Virus record (IMG/VR): IMGVR_UViG_3300009593_000016
Span: 1-64,000 of that record
Reading direction: 5' to 3' (one strand)
Length of the DNA stretch: 64,000 bases
Origin: a virus
Part shown: piece after piece, positions 39,201 to 51,200 of the stretch
How positions within the stretch are numbered: the first letter of the stretch is position 1
How the letters are laid out: every line of letters begins with the position of its first letter
Notes under the pieces: model-generated
What the model saw: only the letters and a program-made list of their open reading frames with translations
The model's database searches: none
What the model was told of the DNA's origin: nothing
Translations under genes and position numbers: made by a program

Positions 39201-42200
39201 CAAGAATATCAGCAGCATCTAGTGCTTTATCAGTACCAGTGTATGCTTTAGGATCTTTAACGATCTGATCATCACGATGAACTGCCTCATCAGACCACTG
39301 CATCTGATAATAATCAGAGAAATCAGCAGCAACATCAGCAGGGTTCTCGTTTCTAGCGATTAAGAGGTTACTAATTGCCTTTTCAGCCAACATTTTGGCA
39401 AACTCGATAGCATCGAGCATAGGAAGTAACTCATCTTCAACGTGATTGATATTATCTTGATTATCAATATAGTAATCAATCTGAGCATTTGTCTGATTGT
39501 TACCACCAGTTAGCAAGTCACCAGAAATAGCAGGTAAAATATGATCCCTAAGGTCTCTTACACACTTATTTCTATCAGGGATTTGTAGCTTCTGATCCTG
39601 ACTGAATCCAACAGTAATGTTATATTTGTTTTCGATATGGTAAACTGCTTCATCAGCAATTACCTTTCTGTTAAAGTATATTAAATCAGCACCATCTCTG
39701 AATCTTTGTCCTGTAGGACCGAGAAGATCTAATAGATCAGAAATCAGATTATTAATAAAATCTTGTACAGGTTGTGATGCAGGAGTTGCGAAGTAGTTAG
39801 GAACACGTACTCTAGTCGAATATGTACCAGTTAGAGTAGTCTCATCCTGTGTAATAACATCAATACAGAGTTTTGCAACCTCACCCCAAGTGTAAATTGA
39901 TTGTAGAACTTCACCATTAATATGCTGTAGAGCACCAGATCCTGTTAGATATGCTCTTGCCTGTACAACAGTGTTATAGTTACCACCATCAATAAGGTCT
40001 TGAATAATAGCAGGAATAATATACTCTCTAGTATCACGTAAACATACGTTAGTACCATAATTAGATTGTCCACCATCACCAGGGATGATAAAGTCTGGAT
40101 ATCTAACCTTCAGACGACCAACTGCTTCTTCAGCAATCCAGTCACGGTTCTTATAGATGATATCAGCACAATCTCTATATTCTGATCTACCTAAGTCAAC
40201 ACCCTCACATTGCAATTCTTGTTCGAATAGTTCAACGTAATCAACGTCTGCACTAGAAATAGTAGTAGCAACCCAGTTAGCATAGATGGCACCAACTTCT
40301 AAAGGCATTGGTGCGTCACCAAGAAGTGCCCAAGAGATAGTATTATCATTAGTAGGATAAACTACGGGGGCATTAAAGGTTCCAGAGTACTGGGCGATTC
40401 CTTTGCGGATAATGATACTATCAATGTTACCTGCGAAAGTATCACCAGCATTCCAAGAAGAACCTATTCTAATAGTACTATCAGTGTAATTATTAGTATC
40501 AGTGTAGTTAGCACCAACCTGAACACCAGCAACAAACAGTTTAGTTACGCTGGAGGAACGAGATAGTGCAAAATGATACCAAGCATCAGCAGCACCTATT
40601 TGAGCAGAACTGATTTGATCGGTTCCTGCAATAGCAAGCTTGATACTAGTACCAGAAAGTAAAACTTGTACCTTGGTATCAGAAGTAGATCCACGAAGAT
40701 CTATTAAAGTCTGAGTACCAGCAACTGTTGAAGGTCTAAACCAACCTTCAATTGTATAATCACCAGTACCAAAAGCAACCTTATCACTTGATGGATATAG
40801 TAAATTGGTAGCAGTTCCACTAAATGCTAGTGATCCAGTACCAGTTCTAAAGATTAATGAGTCTGCTACAACGTTAGAGTTGGTAATCTTAGAGTTAGTG
40901 ATGTATTCATCAGCTTGGAAGACACCAGTAACATCCTTAGAGTAGATCCACTTGTTACCAGCATTAGATCCAATAACATCGAATGATGCACCAGATGTTA
41001 CACCCTTAACGTTATCTTCAAATACGAAGAATCCACCAGATGACTTACCCTTATAAGCGTGCTTAGTACAACGAATTGTCTCTTCTTGGAACGCATAAGG
41101 AGGTTCAACACGAGATACATTACCAATAGACCACTGATAAGTAGCAGGATCAGCGAATGTAGGATCTTGTAAAGTATCTGTAATTATGTTGATGAAACTT
41201 GTAATTGCAGATGACTGGTTCATACATCCATTTACATATCCAGTCTTAGCAGTAGATGGAACAGTATTTGTATAAGCAGCTTCAAATGTTGCAACGGTTC
41301 CAGGAGATGCAGTAGTACCAAGTCCAGCGATAATGATATCGCACAAAGTACCAATAGTTGATGCTACACCGTTACAAACAGGTGATCCAGTATCAACAGT
41401 GATTCCACTATCAGTTACCTGAACCCAACCGTGTGAACTATCTGCTTTAGCAACAGCAACGTTCTTCATAATATCAAGTGCCATAGCCTTCGCTTTAGTG
41501 TAAGCGTGAACCATAGTATCAATATCACCAGTTACAGTACCGTACTGTACAATTCTATGACCAGCTTCATAGATGAAGTTATTACCACCGTGAGCAGTGT
41601 TATATGCTAATGCTTCAATAACATCTACTACGTCAGATAAACAATGAACATCTCCACCAGTTACGTTATAACCTGGGTTCTGCTGCTTGGCATAGTATAA
41701 AGATTCGTGAGCAATATACCACTTGTTAGCAAGAAGTAAAGATCTAGCGTCAGCGTGACTGTTATCTACAGGATCATACTCATTAGTAACAGTAGGATCT
41801 CTATATTGCTGTATTCCAGTGTATAGTGCAGTATGTACTTCATTACGGATACACTTAATCATTAGATCACGTGCAGCATTCATTGTATAGACAACTTGAG
41901 GTACTTCACCATCAATATGGTAAATTACTCCACTTTGAACATACTTGTATGCAGTATCCCAAACTTCAGAGTTACCATCGTACTCTAACTGCCAAGCAAT
42001 AACATTACAGATATCAACGATGTCATCGTGGCAATCTTTGTCGTGGTTTAGACCAGGAACGGTAAATGAAGGATAGTAATTCTTCATAATACCTACTGCT
42101 TCCTCAGCAATGAATAAAGCATTCTTACGTAGAAGAACAGCAGCATCATAGGAACGGTTATCGTGTACCGTTCTCATTGAAGAGTTAGCAAAGTAAAGCT

Positions 42201-45200
42201 TCTTATTTCTAATTGAGTCGCCAATAACGAACTGAGAACCCTGTAAGTTCTTATATCTAATTTCTTGGTTCCTTACTTCTTCAAAGTCAAGGAAATCTTG
42301 GTTATTTGCTGTCTCACTGTATAGTTCAGTTGGATTAACAACAGTTTCAGAGATATTATCAAGAATCTTATTAGGGAAGGTAATTGAAGGTACTCTCTGG
42401 AATACTAGACCAAAGAAGAATGATGGAGGTGATAAGTCAACAGTATCAATGATTTGCTGTGTATTATCATCTTGATAAGGTGCAATAGTAGTAATTCTTG
42501 CACATATCTTAGAACGTGCAGAATATACAATGTCATTGTACTTAAGATCAAACTCACCAGTTTCAAACTCAGAAGTACCAGATGTACGAGAAACAACTAA
42601 GTCAGTAGTTACAGTACCATCTATTAGGTTAGTTTCTTCAATAACTGCGAAATCAGGGATAGTATCAAGGTTTGTGATTGTTTCACCCTGTTCAAAGATA
42701 GTATTGCTAGTAAGTGGAGTTACAGAAGCTAAAACACCATCAAAACCAGTTGCAGAAGATAAAACATTATCATTTGTCAAGAATGAACCTGATATATCAA
42801 CAACATCAATAGAATCTACAAGTGAGTCAATTACAATAGCTGTACCTTCATTCTGAAGACTACGTACAATCTTACCTGCAGGAGGGAAGATACCACTAGT
42901 AGAACTAAAGGTAAAACGAGTAATATTAATCTGACTGAAGCCTATTTCACGGAATTTGATCCTAGAAGGTGCTTTAGGTGGTTCATCAAATACAATACTA
43001 GGTCCAGAAGTAGTAAATGATACTCCAGGAGACTGTGCAATACCATTAATCAGAATCATCATCTGATCATCAGTTGCTGTGATTGATTCACCCTCAACAG
43101 TTAGAGGGAACTGGGTTTTAATCCCATCAAAATCATCAGAGATATTATCAAGTTTCTTAACGATAGAAGTTAAGATTTCCTCTGAGTTAGTCAGTCTCTT
43201 CTGTCTGAACAGTACCTCAGTATTGTTGAACTGAGTGTATATTGGTTGTGCGTTAGCAAAAGAGGTAATCTTATTAATATTAGTTGCACTAAAGATATTA
43301 ACTTCCTTAACTAGGTCAGAAACGACCTTTCTTCCTGAAATATCCTTACCACCAGTAAGTGCTAGTTCACCAAACATATTGAAACCAACTGGGTGGTTAG
43401 TTTCAAGGATTGACTTCCTCCAACTATTAATAGGTGTCTGAGACTTAATAACGTAAGAGAAGTTCTGATAGAAGTAAGAGTCTTGGATCTTCTGTACAAT
43501 TTCAGATGGTTTACCAACGTCATCGATAAATTGACCAGTAGTTGTTGTTAAAGCATCAATATTCAGTGTACCCTTAGCGATTGATAGATTATCAATCAAA
43601 CCAGATGCACGAGATACCTCACCAGTTACCCTCTCACCAATAGTCCAATTACCTGTATAGTTCTCAAGTTTAAGAATTCTAGGTCCAATCTGCCATCCTT
43701 GGTTCTCAGAAACATATCCTACAGCAGATGCAGTTTCAATAAAACTTCCTTGATAAACCTTTTCACCTTGTAAGAAACGAGAAGTTTCTACAACAGCTGT
43801 TGCTTTACCACCGAATACCTCGGTTAGTAGTACCTGTCTACCATCACCCTGTGTTAAGAAGGTAATGAAGCTACCAGATTCAGCATCAACAGGGGTTAGT
43901 GCGATCCTTAACTGGTCTGGTTCAAGTGAATTTGCCTCACCAGCAATAGCATAATAAGTAGTGTTCTCACTTAAACTGATCAAACCTGCAGAAGCTGGTT
44001 TTGGTAGGATACCTACAGTAGATCCAAGGTCTTCTGCACGTAAATTAACAGCAGCACCGTTTGTGATACCGTGTGGGAAGTTAAACTGTAAATATCCTAA
44101 GTCAATGTTAACAACGTAGTTAAATTCTGATTTAAGGGTAACTATTGGTTCAGAACTGTATCCTGAGCCTGGTTCCTTAACTTGAATCTCAGAAAGACGA
44201 TTATTCTTAACAATCGCTAATGCTTCAGCACCTATACCTCCACCACCTTCAATTACAACACGAGGAACGCTAGTATATCCAGAACCTGGGTCAGTTATTT
44301 TAATTTCTGTTAGAATAGCGGTATTAAATAACTGAAGGTTCACAGGGAAAGTTATTTCAGGTCTCAACGTATAGTCGTGAGAGTACCCGAAACCAAATTC
44401 GTTGTTCTTCAGTTTCTTAATCTTACCAATGCTTAGACCTTGTAAGAATACAGATGCACCTGATCCTTCAGCAGGAATGATAACATCTAATACTCCACCA
44501 GAACCTTGTAGTAAACTACCTAATATTCCAGGAATACCATCAATATCTACAGATGCAAAGGTATATCCCTTACCAGCAGATATAAGTTCTACTCCAGTAA
44601 TAACACCTTCTAGGTCACCATCATCAGCAACTGTGATGTTACATAGAGCACCTTCACCGTCTCCAGCGATAGGAACGTTGAAATAGGTACCATTTACATA
44701 CTCAGTACCACCAGAAGTTATCTTAATCTTCTCAATTTCTCTGTTTGAAGCAATATCAGTAACAATTGGTAGTTTCTGATAGAATCCACCTGGGTTTACC
44801 AGTTTAATAGATGAAATAGGACCAACTGCCTTAACAGAAGTGGTAGAGTATGATGATCTTGGAATACCAACCTCAGTGTTACCTAATGGTGCAGTTGTAT
44901 TCTCTGGCTCACGAAGTAATGGGAATTTAAACTCCTTATCGTCTGGTACACTAGAAATTGTAAATATACCCTTATATGGAGTCTGAACAACGTCAATAAA
45001 GGAATCTATACCAACTGGATTATCATTAACACTTGTTCTTGAAGGGTCAAAGTAGTAAGAAATATTAGTTACAGCGTCTGTAACCAAGAATTTAACCAAT
45101 GGAGTAGGTGAACTCTCATCAGTCATACCTGGTGTACCTTCTCTAATGATGTTTGTGAATGGATATTCTAGTTTATACTGATTATCCTTAGAGAAACTCA

Positions 45201-48200
45201 AGAAATATCCTGCGTTTGAAGTGTCATCAAGGTCAAATACGTACTGATGACCTCTTACAAAGAGTAATTTAGGATGTTTTGCGTAAATATTGACACTAGC
45301 AATCACACCTTGACTGAATACAGGGTCTTGAATCGCTGTAGATCTCAATCTATAGGTAAATTGCCTTGAACTGAACAGTTCTTCAACAAAGAATGAACCA
45401 TTATACTCATTTGTGGAGAATCCTTCGACAAATATGATCTCATTTGTTTCAAAATTGTTCTTAGTAGTAGCATTAGCAAATACTAAGTCGGTATATGTTA
45501 GTGCACCTGTAGGAATAATGTCCTTATCAAGGTTAGCAGTCAGTTTAAACTCTTTAACACCAACTAAATTACCAAATGTTGCTATATTTCCTGTCGCATC
45601 AACACTAAATGTTAGACCAACAGCATCAGCATCGATGATATCACCCTTAATGTAGGTAGAATCTTCATAAATCTCCTCAATCTTGATGATATAATCAGAT
45701 CCAGAGAATGCTTTCCACCTAGCAAACTGATCTAATGTACCACTACTATAAGAAGTATTAACTAAATCAACATCAAATGATCCAGCAACTCTGGTATATA
45801 CCCAGTTTACGGTACCATCAGAGACAGTTCCTACATTATGTACAGGAGCAGTAGCACCAGAAGTACCAGCACTAGATGCTGTATAGATCTTTCCAGCGTT
45901 ATATACTTCATCACTGACAGCATATACAGTATTTGTAGTCCACTGAGGAATAGTGGTTGTTACTGTAAAGTCATATGCAATGACGTTGATGTCATTTCCA
46001 GTAGATTTAATTAGTTTTGTAGTATCAAATGTACCAACAATATTACCAATCTTACAATTATTAGTTCCAGCTTCAACAATGGTACCGTATGCACTAATAA
46101 CATCAGCTCCACCAATTACAGAATATTGTTGTAATCTATCACCTTTAGTGAAGGTAGCATTCTGATTGAATGTAATAGTCTTAACAGCGTCAATAGTAGT
46201 ATACTTGGCATCTCTTAGGTAGAACTTAGGAATAACTGTTGTTGACATCAACAGTTTCTTACCATTTGGAGTAGGAATGGTTGCTGTTCTAGTAGCATAA
46301 GGTTCATCAGTAGAAGTGAACGTATATGAACCTTCAACGTTGTTTGAGATAACATCAGCATAATCAAGGATCTGAATACCAGCAGGACCCAATACCCAAT
46401 CATTTGATGTGGTAGCAAGGGCATTAAAGGTGAAATCGTTGATGGCAGCGGCGTTTGTTACCTGAATACCTGTCTCTACGTTATTGAGAGTAAAGGTTCC
46501 AAGTTTTGTCTGATCCTTATCAATCTTGTAAGTAAATGCGTGAGTAATCTTTGTGCTACCAACTGCCTGAGCAGGAGTGAAGTTAGCATCATATTTGGTG
46601 ACAGTAGATATTGAAAGGTTATCTAACCATCCACCAACAGATGTTGTTGTAGCAGGAGTCTCTAAACCAAGAACAATTGCTTTCTTAATAGCAGTGTTAA
46701 CTGTTGTACTGGTATGAGAAATCTCTTCGTTACCGTTAATATACACTTTATAAGTGTAATTACCAACACCAATGTTCTGCTTAACGTATGCTACGTGTAC
46801 AAATGCTTCTGCAGCAAATCTAGTCCAGTTAGTAGTTGTAGTGGAGAAATATGTACCTGATCCAACATCTATACTTAACTTTCCAAAGTTAGGACTTGTA
46901 GAATCACCATCTACAGACAATACAGTTGCATCACCAGTATTAGGTGTAATTTTGAATAGAGTTGGTTTGGAAGACTGTGCATTGTACTGTGACTGTCCAA
47001 TAGCAATATATCCTTCAATTGTCCAATCTGTACCTTGATCAGCAGCCCAATCAATCTCTAAAGCGTTGGCAGCAGCAGTTGTTGCAACTGAACTGTTACC
47101 AAACTTGGGTTTTGCATTATCAAGTGCTTCACCTGTACCTTTCCAAGCAATAGTTGAAATATCGTTATATGTGTCATCACCACTAACATCTGTATCAAAG
47201 TTTAGGATTGCAATCTCATTTGCTTCTACTTTGTTACCAACAACTATAGTATCAGCAGAACTATCATTAGTAATAGCAATAGGATGGAATCCAATACCAG
47301 AAGTCTCCTTAACAGAAGCTGCTGTTATAACATTATCGGTATTCCAAGAAACCTTCCAAGCAATAATACGGTTATCATTGAATGCATATCTAACATAAGC
47401 ACCAACATCAATGTTACCAAAGAGGTCAAATTTAACTCCAGTAGATTGAATTTCTTCAAATGCTGTATTTGGAGCAAATAATTTCTGTGCAGCAGGTGTT
47501 TGTAAGTTAGATGAAAGGAATTTCCAATATGCAACACCAGCAGTCTTACCAGTAGCTACAGTAGTAGCAGTAGCTGTAATGTATACAGTACCATAATCAT
47601 CTACAGTTAATTTTGGATTAGAGTACCTATAGGCAGTATTGGAGAATTTACGAGTCCAATTAACCTCAATAGTGGCACTATCATAGTATGTTTCACCAAA
47701 TATGATATTACCAGAACCAGTAGGATCCTCAATACCAACAAACAATACCTTATTATTACCAATAAATTTAATATCATTTAACTGCTCATCACCAGCAGCA
47801 GAAGCAATCTTACGTTTTTCTTCTAAAGCACCATCAGTATTCAACAAACCAATCCACATATCACTTGGATTTGGAGAGTTTGTATCAGTAGTACCAGCAA
47901 TATATAAGTATCCGTTAGAATCTAAATCAACTGAAGAAATATAGTCTCTACGAGTAGATCCAGATATACCAGCAAGTTCTCTCTGCCACTTAATTACAGC
48001 AGTTGGATTGTTGTTTGCATCAAATCCTGACTCAAACTTAGCAACAACAAGATCTGGGTTGTAAGCAAGGTTTGCTGTATGAGGAATAGTTTCACCAACA
48101 ACGTATATTGTATGAGGATTAGTATTAGCAACGTGAATACTATTAAATACACACCTCTTATCACCTGCAGCAGGTTGAATAGGTAACATTGTACGTGTCC

Positions 48201-51200
48201 ACAGCAATCTACCATCACTGTTAAACTTAGCAATCATACCTGCTGAATCACCAGTAGAATCATCTGCTTCACCTACAACGTAGAAAGTACGATCATCAGC
48301 AATGGCGACATCTTTAATTTTTGTTACAGTGGTATTCTCTTTCAAGAATGACAGTGCATATGCAGCTTTCTTATACCTTTGTGGGTGACTGACGCGAATC
48401 TCTGGTGGAGAATCCTTATCATATGCAGAACCTGAGTTTATAATGTTAACCTTATTAACCGCACCAGACTCTTCTCTTACAATATTAAGTTTGAAATCTT
48501 GACCTTGACCACTAATAATCTCGTATGTAGGTGGAATATCCTCTGAATATCCTAATCCTTGCTGTAAAACATCAATTCTTTCAACACCAGCAACAACCTT
48601 TACCTTAAATGTCTTATTAGTTGAATCGATTTGAGGTATACTTTCAACAATAACCTCATCACCAGCTCTAAGATCGTGTTCTTCAGTAGTTGTTATTGTA
48701 CCGAAAGATACGTCATTTTCTAATGTGGAACTGTAAGATAGGACATCTTGTCCCTTAACTGACTCAACTTTAGCAGAAGCACCATATCCACCAGTGTCTG
48801 TATTGTCAAAATATAGTTTATCAGTAACTTTATAAGAGGTACCTGGGTTCTCAACAACAAATCCACTAACTTTAGCGTCTTCAAACTTGGTAGTAGTCTC
48901 AACTTCAATATCAACCTGTGATCTAGTAGAGACTCTAGGGTAGTAATCAAATAATTGCAGTACAGGTTCTTCCGAGATGTATGTTAAAGCAACCGCCTCT
49001 TCTGCATCTAAGATACCATCTTTGTTTAAATCTTCAAGTTCAAATACAAATTCTTCACCGAACTCAGTTACAAGAGTATCAGTTGCCTTATTTGGTTGAC
49101 GCTCAATATCAATGTCAACATCCTCATAAGGATCACGGAATCTAACAACACCTGAAGGAATATTAGTCTGTATAGCATCTTGACTATAGTTCCACTTATC
49201 AGGTACTGAGTATAGTTGAGGACCACAAACATAAGGGAATACAGGTAAACCTGCTTCAGATGCATCAATAGAAACGAAATAAGCATACACACCTTCTGGG
49301 TATTGAGGTGTCTTACAATATCTACCGTTATATTGGTCTAAATCACCATTTTGGAAGACATATTCATAGTCTTCAATGAATGTACCAGCAGCATACTCAC
49401 TTAACAAAGGACCATCAGCACGAATTGGAGTTGGGTTCGTTGCTTCGTCATATATCAATGCTAATTTAATTCTATAAGAAGATACAATCCTTTTAATACC
49501 AGAAGACTGATCATCTGCTTTAATGTACCCATAAGGACCGTAAATTGGGTTTCCATCAAATGACCAACCTATAATTGGTGAGTGTGATAATCCAGCATCC
49601 AATTCTCTAAGATTGCCTGTAGCAGGATCTCTATAGACATTATCACCAAGAACAAATCTTAATTGTTTAGGATCGGATACGTGTGCGTATTCACCACCAT
49701 ACTGAGTGTTATATCCAGCAAATACGTATCCTCTAGCAGGGTCTAAGTTACCATATTGCTCTGTTTCTAAGTTCTTAGTCCACTCAAATACATTTGCAGT
49801 AAATGTGGCAAGTTCACCAACTGCTTCTAATCTAATAGTTGTTGTACCAGTATTATATCCAACACCACGGTTTTCAACGGAAACAGTAAGTACCTTACCT
49901 TTATCTTCTCCACTAGTACCAATAGTTGCTTTACCAACAGCACCATATCCTTCACCATTAATAATAACTTTTGGAGGTGAAGTATATCCATCACCAGAAG
50001 CAATAACAGCGATTGAAACAATACGACCGTTAATAACGATTGGTTGTGCAACAGCACCTTCACCAGAGTTCAGTTTGATTGTTGGTGAAGAAGTATATGA
50101 TTGTCCTGCATTAGTGACTGCAATGCTCTTAATAGGACCACGTACAGCAGCACTTGCAGTTGCACCTGCTCCATCACCACCAGATATAGAAACTAGTGGT
50201 TCTGAAGTGTACTCTTGACCAGGATCTCCGACAAGAATCTTAGTTACTACACCATTAGTAATAACAGCAGTAGCAGTAGCACCAAATCCACCACCACCTA
50301 CAATACTAACAAGAGGACTAGAAGTGTACCCAGTACCACCTGAGGTGACATCAATTTCATATAGTGAACCATTTACTACAACAGAAGCAGCAGCACCAGC
50401 TCCACCACCACCTGTAATTTCGATAGCAGGAGTCGCTGCAGCGTCATATCCTTTACCAACATTGGTAATATCGATACCTGTAACACCACCATACTTAATC
50501 TTGCTCTCAGACTTATAAGACCAAGCAGCAACACCATTAACCCAGGTACCTATAGGTCCAAATTCAGTTAAGGGACGTTCTGATACAGTTTCTACTATTC
50601 TTGGAATTCTACTTAATTTTCTTTGGTTACCTGGAATTAGGGCAGATCCTATGAAAGGTCCAACCTTATAGTTTGGTATACCAGTCGTTGCAACATAAGA
50701 ATAGTTGTCATTGAAGAAAACATTCTGTATATTGGTAGTAAAGTCTTTTATAGTACCACTAATACTCTCAACATCAGACTTACCTCTGTTCAAGTCAACT
50801 GACATCAAGATATTACCCTGTGGAGGGTTCGGTGAAGGAGCCTCTATCTGATAGGAGAACGTAGTAGCATTAATACGTGATGTTACTTCAAACGTACCAT
50901 TGAAGATCGTTGGGTTAGCACCATAGATGGTTACAGCATCTCCAACTAACAAACCGTGATTATTAACGCTATAAACGGTTGCAGTCTGATTATTCAGACC
51001 ACCTGGCTCAATATTAGTAACTGAGATCAGTTTCTTGACGTTATAAAGCCAAGATGTTATCTTTTTATCAGTAGTAGAAGAACCAAGCGATGCAACGTTT
51101 AGTTTATCACCAGCCAAGTAATAAGAACCAGTGTCAGACAGAACGGTTCCAGTTGCTTCAGCAATACCCAAAATACGAAGTTTTACTTCAGTATCAAGCC

